A DNA stretch of 64,000 nt from GWE2-42-39 sp034003625 (GTDB lineage: Bacteria; Bacteroidota; Bacteroidia; Bacteroidales; Prolixibacteraceae): assembly GCA_034003625.1 (NCBI GenBank), contig JAVEYG010000018.1, forward strand, positions 1 through 64,000. Reading direction: 5' to 3'. Shown in pieces: positions 7,307-16,177 of this stretch. A program made the position numbers and the translations under genes. Within the stretch, counting starts at the first letter, position 1. The number at the start of each line of letters is the position of its first letter. Under the pieces are notes generated by a model. That model searched no databases. It was given only the letters and a program-made list of their open reading frames with translations, and was not told where the DNA came from.

Positions 7307-9676
7307 ATGAAACATTTCTTTTTGAATGCAATGCTGTTGTTGCATGCTATTGCTTTTATATATGCGGGCAATATAGGCCCGGACAAGAAAAAAACGGACG
7401 CAAATATTGTAGGGCACGTAGTTGCCAATGGCGAACACCTTCCATTCTCAAATGTATTTATCAAAGGGACCACGATTGGTACAACAACCGACGAATCTGG
7501 TCATTTTCAGCTAATTAATCTGCCGGAAAGAACTTATACCGTGCGGGTTCAGGTAGTGGGTTACAAACCCGAAGAAAAAACCGTTGAAATCCATAAAGGA
7601 GAAACAATAGAACTGAAATTCGACCTTAAAGAGGATGTGCTGGGCCTTGATGAAATTGTCATTACCGGCGACAGGAACGAAAAAAACCGGCGCGAATCAT
7701 CCGTTATCGTAAATACTATTTCCCCGCAACTGATGGCTACCCTGCAATCGCAAACTCTCAGCGACGGGTTGAATTTCAGCCCGGGGCTGCGTATGGAAAA
7801 CAACTGTCAGAATTGCGGGTTTAGTCAGGTACGGATGAACGGTATGGAAGGGCCTTATTCGCAGGTTTTAATTAACGGGCGTCCTGTTTTTAGCGGACTG
7901 GCCGGCGTATATGGTTTGGAACTCATCCCTTCCAACATGATTGAACGGGTAGAAGTAATCCGCGGTGGAGGATCTGCTCTTTACGGCAGTAATGCCATTG
8001 CCGGTACCATCAATCTGATTTTAAAAGATCCGGTCAGCAATGCGTATGAATTTGGCGCAGGCAGTGGCTTTATCGGAACGGGCGTTGATAACGCCGGCGA
8101 TATCGCCGAAGATTATAACCTGAATTTCAATACGTCCATAATCTCCGCCGACAATAAAACCGGTATGTCGATGTACGGTTATTACCGCGACCGGCAACCT
8201 TTCGATGCTAACGGAGATACATTTTCGGAGCTTACAAAAATTCAGAATTCGACGATCGGCTCACGTATTTTCCATCGTTTTGCATTTCGGAGCAAGGTAA
8301 CGCTTGATTTTTTCAATATTAAAGAAAAACGAAGGGGTGGCGATGCTTTTGACCAGCCAATGCACGAATCGGGAATTACCGAAGCCGTTGATCACAATAT
8401 TGCTACCGGAGCCGTTACTTACGAACAGTTTTTTCGCGAATACGATTTGTTTTCGGTTTATGCTTCGGGACAAAACGTTCAGCGCGACTCATATTATGGA
8501 GCAAACTACTCGCTAAAGGATTACGGAAAGACAAACGATTTTACATATGTCATCGGGGCGCAATACAATGCCCATTTTGCAAATTCAAACCTGGTGGTTG
8601 GCATCGAAGGACGTTCATCGCGACTGAAAGACCGTAAATTGGGATTCCCCGATCTGGAAAATATGGTTATCGCTGACGGAAAAATTATTGAGATACCTCA
8701 TTCAAATGGAGTTGAAGTCGCTGATCAGTCGTCGGCAACCTTTGGCCTATTCGGGCAGTATGAATGGACTATTCAACGACTGAATATATCCGTTGGGACC
8801 CGTCTCGACAAGTATTCAATCACCGACAAGGAAAATGCCGAAGAAAAGAAAAGCGGAAATGTTTTCAGCCCGAGACTGACTTTGAAATATGACCTGATCA
8901 GCGAATTACAGGCCCGTGTCAGCTACGCGCAGGGGTACCGGGCTCCCCAGATTTTCGATGAAGATTTACACATCGAAACATCGGGTTCGCGAAAAGTAAT
9001 TCACAAAAATGATCCCGGGCTAAAGCAGGAAACCAGTCACAGTTTTATGGCCTCGCTCGATTACAATAAGCAGCTTGGAAATACCAGTTTTGGGTTACTG
9101 CTCGAAGGTTTCTACACCCGGCTGAACGATGCTTTTGCAAACGAATATGGAATACCCGATGAGAACGGCACAGTTGTATATACCCGTATAAATACCAAGA
9201 ACGGCGCTGTAGTCAGGGGTGTCAACCTTGAAATGAACCTGATCCCATCGCGCAGGTTTTATCTGAAATCGGGATTTACTGTTCAGAAAAGCCGTTACGA
9301 AGAAGTGCAGGAGTTCGATGAGAAAACTTTTTTCAGGACGCCTGGCCAATACGGATACATTGCCGGCGACTGGGATTTTACCGACAGTTTTTGTTTTTCG
9401 GCAACCGCCAATTTTACCGGTAGAATGTTTGTTCCGCATTTTGGGGCAACAAGCGAACTGCGCAGGTCAGACCCGTTTTTTGATGTGGGAATGAAACTCA
9501 GCTACCGGTGCAAACTAAACGGCGCCAGTGTACAATTTTACACCGGGATAAAGAATATCTTCAATTCGTATCAAAAAGATTTTGACTACGGCATTGGCCG
9601 CGACCCGGGATATGTTTACGGCCCCGGTATGCCCCGGATGGTTTACTTCGGGATAAAAATCGGGAATATGCTTTAA
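7307..9676 (+). CDS. TonB-dependent outer membrane receptor with carboxypeptidase-like N-terminal domain
   Basis: A protein of 789 residues from ATG 7307; upstream in-frame codons give no signal peptide, while MKHFFLNAMLLLHAIAFIYA does. Domains in order: signal, carboxypeptidase-regulatory-like domain (VGHVVANGEHLPFSNVFIKG, about residues 30-115), TonB-box region, plug (LINGRPVFSGLAGVYGLELIP, ERVEVIRGGGSALYGSNAIAGTINLI, about residues 150-250), then a beta-barrel ending in an aromatic-rich strand. The plug carries CQNCGF, a CxxC motif. It is not a SusC (too short, no SusD beside it). It follows a His-rich protein gene and may import a metal, chelate or cobalamin. A terminator follows. Confidence 0.9.
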   Translation: MKHFFLNAMLLLHAIAFIYAGNIGPDKKKTDANIVGHVVANGEHLPFSNVFIKGTTIGTTTDESGHFQLINLPERTYTVRVQVVGYKPEEKTVEIHKGETIELKFDLKEDVLGLDEIVITGDRNEKNRRESSVIVNTISPQLMATLQSQTLSDGLNFSPGLRMENNCQNCGFSQVRMNGMEGPYSQVLINGRPVFSGLAGVYGLELIPSNMIERVEVIRGGGSALYGSNAIAGTINLILKDPVSNAYEFGAGSGFIGTGVDNAGDIAEDYNLNFNTSIISADNKTGMSMYGYYRDRQPFDANGDTFSELTKIQNSTIGSRIFHRFAFRSKVTLDFFNIKEKRRGGDAFDQPMHESGITEAVDHNIATGAVTYEQFFREYDLFSVYASGQNVQRDSYYGANYSLKDYGKTNDFTYVIGAQYNAHFANSNLVVGIEGRSSRLKDRKLGFPDLENMVIADGKIIEIPHSNGVEVADQSSATFGLFGQYEWTIQRLNISVGTRLDKYSITDKENAEEKKSGNVFSPRLTLKYDLISELQARVSYAQGYRAPQIFDEDLHIETSGSRKVIHKNDPGLKQETSHSFMASLDYNKQLGNTSFGLLLEGFYTRLNDAFANEYGIPDENGTVVYTRINTKNGAVVRGVNLEMNLIPSRRFYLKSGFTVQKSRYEEVQEFDEKTFFRTPGQYGYIAGDWDFTDSFCFSATANFTGRMFVPHFGATSELRRSDPFFDVGMKLSYRCKLNGASVQFYTGIKNIFNSYQKDFDYGIGRDPGYVYGPGMPRMVYFGIKIGNML

Positions 9677-9700
9677 CCCTGAAAAATAAGATTATTTGCA

Positions 9701-9741
9701 AACCAGCCTCTACGTAACAATACAGCAAGGCTGGTTTTCTT
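9701..9741 (+). terminator. Rho-independent terminator after the TonB-dependent receptor
   Basis: AACCAGCC (9701-9708) pairs with GGCTGGTT (9729-9736), followed by a T-rich tract. Confidence 0.7.
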
Positions 9742-9763
9742 TTTGTTCTGCCCAAAACCGGCA

Positions 9764-9794
9764 TTTGAAACCCTTCAAAATAATGTTACTTTTG
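9764..9794 (+). promoter_or_regulatory. Consensus Bacteroidota promoter
   Basis: TTTG (9764-9767), 19 bases, TACTTTTG (9787-9794): the best match to the -33/-7 consensus in the window. The next start codon is at 9829. Confidence 0.6.
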
Positions 9795-9828
9795 TGGGAC
9801 GTTATCGATTAACCTAAAATCAACGGGA

Positions 9829-10749
9829 ATGGAGGAATTGGGTAATACAAGGAAAAGATTTTCACTGGGTGAAACCGAGAAAGAAAGAAAAAACAACCTG
9901 ATCATTATTTTCTTAACTGTCATTTTGGTGACGGTGGTGGTTATTTTTGTTGTTCAGCGGATTGAAAACAACCGGATCATCAAGGCCCTGAACATTGAAA
10001 AGGAAGCCATCCAGGAAGAATTGAACGGGATGGTTGCGAGTTACGATTCGATGAAAACAGTGAACGATACGCTAAGCCAGGAACTTTTTGTGGCCCAAAC
10101 TAAAGTAAAAGATCTGCTGCTCGAAGTAGGACAGGTAAAAAAAGCCAGCTACGAACAAATTGACCGTTACCGTAAAGAAGTAACTTCGTTGCGTGCCATC
10201 ATGCAAAATTTTGTATTTCAGATTGACTCGCTAAACAAGCGAAATGAAATGCTGATGCAGGAGAACATACAGGTAAAACAGGAATTTGCACAGGTTGAAG
10301 GGCAAAAGGCCCAATTAGAAAAAGAAAAACAACAGTTGCAGGAAAAAGTAAGCCGGGCTGCCATGCTCGAAGCACGTAACCTTTCTGCGACCGGCATTAA
10401 CTATCGGGGAAAAGAAGAAAACAGTATCCGCCGCGCCGAGCAAATTAAAATCAGTTTTGTCCTGAGCAAAAATGTGACCACCAAACGAGGTGAAAAAACG
10501 ATTTATGTCCGGATTCAACGGCCCGACCAAGTGCTTTTAACAAAATCGAAAAACGACTTGTTCCCGTTCGAAGACCTCAGTATTCCGTTTTCGGCAAGTC
10601 GTACCGTTACATACGAAGGAGAGGAACTGCCTGTAAATATTTTCTGGGATAACACCAACGAACCACCATTCCAGATCGGCGCATATACCGTAGATGTATT
10701 TGTCGACGGGTTCAATGTCGGTACTACAACGGTCGAATTTAAACGTTAA
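9829..10749 (+). CDS. Membrane-anchored coiled-coil protein, unknown function
   Basis: A protein of 306 residues. A short charged N-terminus is followed by one transmembrane helix (NLIIIFLTVILVTVVVIFVV, about residues 24-43). A long coiled coil rich in Glu, Gln and Lys spans about residues 45-185. The C-terminal 110 residues look like a beta-sandwich (ISFVLSKNVTTKRGEKTIYVRI, then IGAYTVDVFVDGF). The charged tip suggests cytosolic N and periplasmic C. It resembles conserved hypothetical proteins of Bacteroidota; no catalytic motif is seen. It has its own strong promoter and appears monocistronic. Confidence 0.7.
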   Translation: MEELGNTRKRFSLGETEKERKNNLIIIFLTVILVTVVVIFVVQRIENNRIIKALNIEKEAIQEELNGMVASYDSMKTVNDTLSQELFVAQTKVKDLLLEVGQVKKASYEQIDRYRKEVTSLRAIMQNFVFQIDSLNKRNEMLMQENIQVKQEFAQVEGQKAQLEKEKQQLQEKVSRAAMLEARNLSATGINYRGKEENSIRRAEQIKISFVLSKNVTTKRGEKTIYVRIQRPDQVLLTKSKNDLFPFEDLSIPFSASRTVTYEGEELPVNIFWDNTNEPPFQIGAYTVDVFVDGFNVGTTTVEFKR

Positions 10750-10923
10750 GAAAAATCTTTTCACAAACGGGAACCCATTAACAATATCGGCTTCTTCAGG
10801 GCATTGCATTTGTGACAATTCTGTGACAATTTGTGTTGATTTATGACAATGATTTGACAGTCTTGTTACATATATACTTCAAATTTGTACTGTGAAAAAC
10901 AATGAAACAAAAACAGTACAGCC

Positions 10924-11307
10924 ATGAAAACAATTAAAACATTCAAAGCCATTTGCCTTGTTGCCATCCTCTTTATGATTGCCCACACCACCGTTGCCAA
11001 TTCTTCTTCTCTTTCCGATGCAAAAAGAAATTTGCACGATACCTTGTCCGAAACCATTAAAAAAGATTTCACCCGGATCGGCAATTATTTGTATGAAAAC
11101 AACATCGACTATCTTGAAGAAACAGTAACCGTTATTGTTTCTGTTGATAATTACCGAAGGGTTAAACTTTTACGGGCCAAATGCGACAACTGTAAAGCCA
11201 CAGAATATGTGGAGGTCCTGTTTTCCCAGAATGTCATCCAGTCCGACCCTCTTTTATGTGGAAAGAAGTTTATCATTGATTTACGTTTATTGTACATTGC
11301 AAAATAA
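10924..11307 (+). CDS. Small secreted protein, unknown function
   Basis: A protein of 127 residues with a clear signal peptide (MKTIKTFKAICLVAILFMIAHTTVA, cleavage near VANS). The mature part is about 100 residues with LLRAKCDNCKATEYVEVLF, a CxxC pair plus a third cysteine late in the chain (LLCGKK), so disulfide or metal binding is possible. The family is not recognised. An imperfect promoter-like TTTG...AAATTTG lies 45-70 bases upstream. A terminator follows immediately. Confidence 0.65.
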   Translation: MKTIKTFKAICLVAILFMIAHTTVANSSSLSDAKRNLHDTLSETIKKDFTRIGNYLYENNIDYLEETVTVIVSVDNYRRVKLLRAKCDNCKATEYVEVLFSQNVIQSDPLLCGKKFIIDLRLLYIAK

Positions 11308-11308
11308 T

Positions 11309-11335
11309 CCGGGCCCTATGCCCGGGTTGTTTTTA
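11309..11335 (+). terminator. Rho-independent terminator
   Basis: CCGGGC (11309-11314) pairs with GCCCGG (11320-11325); a T-rich stretch follows. Confidence 0.6.
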
Positions 11336-11371
11336 ATTTATTACTTTTAGAAAAGCCAATATCGATTGAAC

Positions 11372-12430
11372 ATGCGCCGGAACATCCTGACAGTAACAAC
11401 CTTTTTGCTTCTCGTTTCTGGTTCTTACAGGGCCGAAGCAGCAAATTGGAAGCAAATCGTCGATTTGCGGGGAATGTGGTCATTTACCGTGGGAGATGAT
11501 CCGCAATGGGCACAACCATCGGTTAATACCAGCAATTGGGACAGGCTTCCTGTTCCGGGCGACTGGGAACGGTATTATCAGGGTTACAACGGATATGCCT
11601 GGTACCGGAGGACGTTCAGCATTCCGGCTGTGTCAACCCAGCAACAGGTTTTTCTGTTCCTGGGGCAAATTGACGATGCCGATGAGGTTTTTTTGAATGG
11701 GGAAAAAATTGGGCAGACCGGACAGTTTCCGCCCAATTCAGTTACGGCGTACAGTGCTGAACGGCAATACCTTGTCCCTGGCAATGTGTTGAAAACCGGG
11801 GAAAATATAATTGCAGTGCGGGTATACGATGAAATGAGAAACGGCGGGATCGTCCGGGGAAATAAGATTGGTTTGTACATCGACCGTAACGTGAGTTTTC
11901 TCGAATTTAATTTAAGCGGCGACTGGAAATTTACTACCCAGGCCGGGCACGATTTTAAAAATCCATCATTTGATGACCGAAACTGGGACATTATTTCTGT
12001 TCCGTCCGCTTGGGAATCGCAGGGATATGAAGATCATGACGGATACGGGTACTATCGCAAACAGTTTAACCTCCCCCCTGAGTTTGAGAAAAACGGCAAC
12101 TACCTGATAATGGGGAAAATTGATGATATTGATCGTGTTTACCTGAACGGACAGATTATCGGGCAGGTGGAAGACATGGATGAATACAGCTATTTTAACA
12201 GGAATAATGCTTACCGGCTCTACCGTATTTACCGTATCCCCGATAATCTGCTGGGAAACAAAAACACGATTGCCGTCGAAGTACTTGACCATATGGGGGC
12301 CGGTGGAATTTATGAAGGCCCGGTAGGAATCCTTTCCCGTGACCGGATGTTACGGTTCAGGGAAAATATCAAACAGGAAACAGGATATGAAAATCCCATC
12401 AGGATAATTTTTAAACTTCTTTTTGAATGA
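11372..12430 (+). CDS. Exported protein with two GH2-type sugar-binding (jelly-roll) domains
   Basis: A protein of 352 residues from ATG 11372, with a signal peptide (MRRNILTVTTFLLLVSGSYRAEA). Two tandem copies of about 150 residues follow, each with the glycoside hydrolase 2 N-terminal pattern: LRGMWSFTVGDDPQWAQPSV / LSGDWKFTTQAGHDFKNPSF, then W..YAWYRR.F / YGYYRKQF, IDD.DEVFLNGEKIGQTG / IDDIDRVYLNGQIIGQ, and a closing AVRVYDEM..GGI / AVEVLDHMGAGGI. No TIM-barrel catalytic domain exists, so it probably binds carbohydrate or another protein. Its stop overlaps the start of a paralogue by four bases (ATGA), so the two form an operon. Confidence 0.75.
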   Translation: MRRNILTVTTFLLLVSGSYRAEAANWKQIVDLRGMWSFTVGDDPQWAQPSVNTSNWDRLPVPGDWERYYQGYNGYAWYRRTFSIPAVSTQQQVFLFLGQIDDADEVFLNGEKIGQTGQFPPNSVTAYSAERQYLVPGNVLKTGENIIAVRVYDEMRNGGIVRGNKIGLYIDRNVSFLEFNLSGDWKFTTQAGHDFKNPSFDDRNWDIISVPSAWESQGYEDHDGYGYYRKQFNLPPEFEKNGNYLIMGKIDDIDRVYLNGQIIGQVEDMDEYSYFNRNNAYRLYRIYRIPDNLLGNKNTIAVEVLDHMGAGGIYEGPVGILSRDRMLRFRENIKQETGYENPIRIIFKLLFE

Positions 12431-13404
12431 TCAATCAGATACAAAATATTGTCTTTCTTTTGATCGTTGCGCTGGTAGCAGGCAACACGCCTTCTTTTTC
12501 CGGGGAGATTGATCTGAACGGCGAGTGGAAGTTTCGTATAGGGGATAATAAAGATTGGGCCGACCCTGCCTTCAGCGATGCCGGCTGGACTACCATAAAA
12601 GCACCAGGACCATGGGAAGATCAGGGTTTCCGGGGGTACGACGGATATGCGTGGTACCGAAAAAAAATTACTGTCGGGACTGATTTTCAGGGACATGAAC
12701 TGATGATGCAATTAGGATACATCGACGATATTGATGAAGTTTTTGTTAATGGGCAGAAAATTGGACAAACCGGAAGTTTTCCCCCGTCTTATTCAACCGC
12801 CTACAACGCTTTGCGACGTTATCCTGTTCCCGGCAAATTTATCCGCTTCGGCGAGGAAAATGTAATTTCGGTAAGGGTCTACGATTCACAGCTTGGAGGC
12901 GGTATCGTTAGCGGCGGCCTTAAAATTTATTCAGAAGGAAAAGCGCTGAACCTGGACATTGACCTTTCCGGAACCTGGATGCTGAACGAAGGAATGGAGA
13001 TAGACCCGGAACGGGCAAAGCCGGTTATGGTGCCCGGTATGTGGGAAAATCAGGGCTTTAACCACGACGGGTATGCGGTATATTCCACCCGTTTCACACT
13101 ACCAAAAAAATTGTCCGGACAACGCCTCGTTTTGCTGGCCGGTCGGATTGATGATATCGATCAGGTATATATCAACAAGCAATATGTCGGCTCAACCGGC
13201 AAATATTTTGAGCGCATCTGCAATGATTGCTACCGCGAATTCCGTAACTACTTTATTGCTCCCGGTACTTTGAATGCCGGTGAAAATACGATCGAAATAA
13301 AAGTTTACGACGAACACGGTGAGGGCGGTATTGTTCAGGGGCCCATCGGAATTGTGGCTCAGGATAAATTTCGGGAATACTGGAAATCGAAGCGGAAAGA
13401 TTAA
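12427..13404 (+). CDS. Second exported protein with two GH2-type sugar-binding domains
   Basis: A protein of 325 residues, paralogue of the preceding gene and translationally coupled to it by a four-base overlap. After a signal peptide (QNIVFLLIVALVAG, cleavage near FSGE) come two GH2-N-like jelly rolls: DLNGEWKFRIGDNKDWADP, YDGYAWYRKK, IDDIDEVFVNGQKIGQTGSF, SVRVYDSQLGGGI, then DLSGTWMLNEG, HDGYAVYSTRF, IDDIDQVYINKQYVGSTG, IKVYDEHGEGGI. No catalytic domain is present. The pair thus carries four copies of the same fold. Its stop codon overlaps the stop of the convergent GT39-like gene, and no terminator lies between. Confidence 0.75.
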   Translation: MINQIQNIVFLLIVALVAGNTPSFSGEIDLNGEWKFRIGDNKDWADPAFSDAGWTTIKAPGPWEDQGFRGYDGYAWYRKKITVGTDFQGHELMMQLGYIDDIDEVFVNGQKIGQTGSFPPSYSTAYNALRRYPVPGKFIRFGEENVISVRVYDSQLGGGIVSGGLKIYSEGKALNLDIDLSGTWMLNEGMEIDPERAKPVMVPGMWENQGFNHDGYAVYSTRFTLPKKLSGQRLVLLAGRIDDIDQVYINKQYVGSTGKYFERICNDCYREFRNYFIAPGTLNAGENTIEIKVYDEHGEGGIVQGPIGIVAQDKFREYWKSKRKD

Positions 13405-15113
13405 TTCCTGATTTCTACGAGATACATATTCCCCAGTGATTTATCCCTTGTTTTCGGATTCAAAAAACGAATCGACTGGCGGGTCATAGCTTTATGCCTG
13501 AATACAAAAAGGCGATCGAATTCAATTCCTTTCTTTTTTAACTGAACATAGGCTGTTTCATCCATGTACAACCAGGTATGCGGTTGTTTTACCACTTCTG
13601 TAAGCTGATCGGCGTTTTCAAAATAAAAACCGGGCTTCCGGCAGTAAAAAAACAATTCACGGTGGACAGAGTTACACGTATGCAGTACATCGTTGCTGTC
13701 GGCCAGTTTGTTAAATATGTTGCAGGCCGGAATAGTAGAATGATAACTGAACATTCCCGGGAAAAGCACCAGGTTGAACGAAAAATTAACCGCCGAGATG
13801 CCGAGTACCGAAACCAATACAAACCGGGAAAAGGAACCCGTTTTCAGAATTACAAGTACAGACATCAGGGCAAGAAATCCCCAAATGATCCAGAACAATA
13901 CAGAAGACGGAAATAATGGGAAAGAAATCAACCCGGCAAACAGGACCATCCCGGGGCCCAGTATCAACACCAGTATATTGAGCGATTTTCGGAGCCTGAC
14001 AAATCCTGAATCCGAAAAGATACGGCCTAACCAACCCGCAGTCAAAATTGCAGCAAGAGGAGCAATGACCAGCAGGAAATGCGGTGCTTTTGCTTTCGCT
14101 GCTGAAACCACGGTCCAGAACAAAATGATTCCGCAGAGTAGGATGAAATTGCTGTTTGCCCGATCTCTCCACTTTCGAAACAGCAGTTCTTTTCCTTCAA
14201 GATAGAGTGAAAGAAAAAACCACAACGACCAAGGCAGCAAAATATACAGTGCAGTGTGGAAATAAAAAAAAGGATCGTTGTTGTTGCCTTTATATTCACC
14301 GCTCATCCGCCCAAAATTGTTTTCCCAGAAATAAAAACGAAGCCCGTCGGTTCCCAGTTGCCTATAAATCCCGACAACAGTCGGAAGAAAAAACAAGGCC
14401 AGAATGGGAATTCCGATCAGCCAGCGGGGATGAAATAATTCGCGGTATTGCTTGCGGGCCAATAAATGCCCGCCAATAGCAAAAAAGGGAACAGCTATCG
14501 CAATAATGCCTTTCGACAGAATGGCCAATCCAATCCCGACAAAACCAAGGACAAACTGAATTTTCTTTTTTTCTTCCAGAAATAAAAACAGTTGCCACAA
14601 ACCAAAAATAGTGGCCGATGCCATTAGTATATCGGTATGAATATCGTTTGAAAAGAGAAGCCAGATTTCGGAAGACAGCAGGATCAACATGGACAGTAAT
14701 CCGGTTTGCCGGTTATACAATAAACGGCCTAAGCCGAAGGTAGAATAAAAACCGAGTACAGAAAATAACAAAATGGGCAGTTTGAAAACCAGGGCCGACA
14801 TGCCAAACACATGAAAAAACAAAGCCCCAAGCCAAAAAAGAAGATGTGGTTTCTGATCGTACGGCTGATGGTGGATTTGGAGGTTGATCCAGTCGCCCGA
14901 CTCAACAATATTCCGGCTGATGGCTGCATATTTGCCCGCGTCGCCGGTCAATGGGACAAACAGCCCGCTGATATACACTAAGACCAGCAATGCAATGCTC
15001 CATCGGATCAATCGGGTATCAAACTTTAGTTTTTCCACTTTCAGGGTGCTTGTTTTGTCCTGTAAAAATAAATAAACGCCGGCATCACAGAAAGGAACTT
15101 GTCCAGAAAACAA
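13401..15113 (-). CDS. ArnT/GT39-like membrane glycosyltransferase
   Basis: A protein of up to 570 residues with about ten or more hydrophobic helices. The first periplasmic loop holds the acidic motif PLTGDAGKYAAISRNI, where GT39/ArnT-type enzymes keep their catalytic Asp/Glu, and QPYDQKPHLLFWLG follows as in this family. Such enzymes move a sugar from a polyprenyl-phosphate donor to lipid A, protein or another periplasmic acceptor. The start is uncertain: TTG at 15113 directly follows the upstream stop, while a GTG about 25 codons later (VEKLKF) would remove a non-typical N-terminus. It follows the PSRP-type gene without a gap and is probably cotranscribed with it. Confidence 0.75.
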   Translation of the reverse strand: MFSGQVPFCDAGVYLFLQDKTSTLKVEKLKFDTRLIRWSIALLVLVYISGLFVPLTGDAGKYAAISRNIVESGDWINLQIHHQPYDQKPHLLFWLGALFFHVFGMSALVFKLPILLFSVLGFYSTFGLGRLLYNRQTGLLSMLILLSSEIWLLFSNDIHTDILMASATIFGLWQLFLFLEEKKKIQFVLGFVGIGLAILSKGIIAIAVPFFAIGGHLLARKQYRELFHPRWLIGIPILALFFLPTVVGIYRQLGTDGLRFYFWENNFGRMSGEYKGNNNDPFFYFHTALYILLPWSLWFFLSLYLEGKELLFRKWRDRANSNFILLCGIILFWTVVSAAKAKAPHFLLVIAPLAAILTAGWLGRIFSDSGFVRLRKSLNILVLILGPGMVLFAGLISFPLFPSSVLFWIIWGFLALMSVLVILKTGSFSRFVLVSVLGISAVNFSFNLVLFPGMFSYHSTIPACNIFNKLADSNDVLHTCNSVHRELFFYCRKPGFYFENADQLTEVVKQPHTWLYMDETAYVQLKKKGIEFDRLFVFRHKAMTRQSIRFLNPKTRDKSLGNMYLVEIRN

Positions 15114-15992
15114 CTATTCTGCGCTTTCCTTGTCACGGTAAGGCGATTTTAGTTTTCTTCCCCCGTATTCAAATCGTTCGGTCATTATGTGCAATATCTC
15201 GTTTGCGGTTGATTCGATAGGCTTATTGGTGACATTCAAAATGGTAAAGTTTCCCCGCTGAAAAACAAAAAGTGCATTCCGGATTTCCTCTTTAACATAC
15301 TGTTCGCTTGTGTATTCTGTTTCGGTAGACATATTAAAACTTCTCATCCGTTTGATCCGATGGGCAATCAGGTTGGGTATGCTGATATTCAGCCCGAACA
15401 CCCGTTTCGGGTCCACTTCAAACAATTCTTTGGGAACGGGTATCCCTTTCACAATAGGTACATTGGCAACTTTCCATCCGTACATGGCTAAGTACACGCT
15501 TAGGGGTGTTTTTCCCGAACGCGAAACGCCTGTCAATATAATTTCTGCCTGGTGCAACCGTTCGGGTTTCAACCCGTCATCGTGGTTCAGGGTAAATTCA
15601 ATGGCTTCAATCCGGTCAAAATATTCTGCATTGATCTCGCGGTACAAACCCGGGTGTTTCAAAGGTTCAATGTCAAGGTGCTGATCAAGATAACGGGCCA
15701 GGTCACCCATAAAATCAATCACTTTTACCTGATGAAGAACCCCCAGTTCATTGAATTTGTCACGAAGTTCTGGATTGACCATGGTGTGAGTGACCAAGCC
15801 CCCGTCAGCTTTGGCCTTCAGGATAATTGCCTCAATTCCTTCCACCGTGCCGATATCGGGAACAATAACAACCGGGATATTATTGTTTGGGTACTGAATG
15901 AGCAACGATTGTACCATGTTATTTCCTGCCAGCCCTTTCCCTCCCGAAACCACGTAAATCGGAGGCGGCTTTTTCCCTTTTTTCCGATCCAT
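15114..15992 (-). CDS. PEP synthetase/PPDK regulatory protein family (PSRP, kinase/pyrophosphorylase)
   Basis: A protein of 292 residues. It has the family P-loop GVSRSGKT at residues 155-162 (GVSRSGKTPLSVYLA), the preceding AEIILTG, and IPNLIAHRI in the C-terminal half. Family members use ADP to phosphorylate, and Pi to dephosphorylate, a threonine next to the catalytic histidine of PEP synthase or pyruvate phosphate dikinase, switching them off and on. The target enzyme is not in this window, so which of the two it controls is unknown. The N-terminus MDRKKGKKPPPIYVVSGG is the expected start of the regulatory domain. Confidence 0.85.
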   Translation of the reverse strand: MDRKKGKKPPPIYVVSGGKGLAGNNMVQSLLIQYPNNNIPVVIVPDIGTVEGIEAIILKAKADGGLVTHTMVNPELRDKFNELGVLHQVKVIDFMGDLARYLDQHLDIEPLKHPGLYREINAEYFDRIEAIEFTLNHDDGLKPERLHQAEIILTGVSRSGKTPLSVYLAMYGWKVANVPIVKGIPVPKELFEVDPKRVFGLNISIPNLIAHRIKRMRSFNMSTETEYTSEQYVKEEIRNALFVFQRGNFTILNVTNKPIESTANEILHIMTERFEYGGRKLKSPYRDKESAE

Positions 15993-16177
15993 ACATTTAT
16001 GTCCTGATCAATTTTTTATATAACGATGACCACTAAGGTAATCTTTTCATACAAAAAAGAAGAAGTTTAATACAACCTGCAAAAATAATTATGAACAGCG
16101 TATCAAATTTTTGTAAAAAAAATTCATTTGTTCTCATATTGTTTGTACTTTAAACCCGGGAAAAACTCTATAAAACT

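Noticed and set aside
7307..9676. SusC/SusD polysaccharide-uptake pair
   Set aside because: The receptor is too short for SusC and no SusD-like lipoprotein gene follows it.
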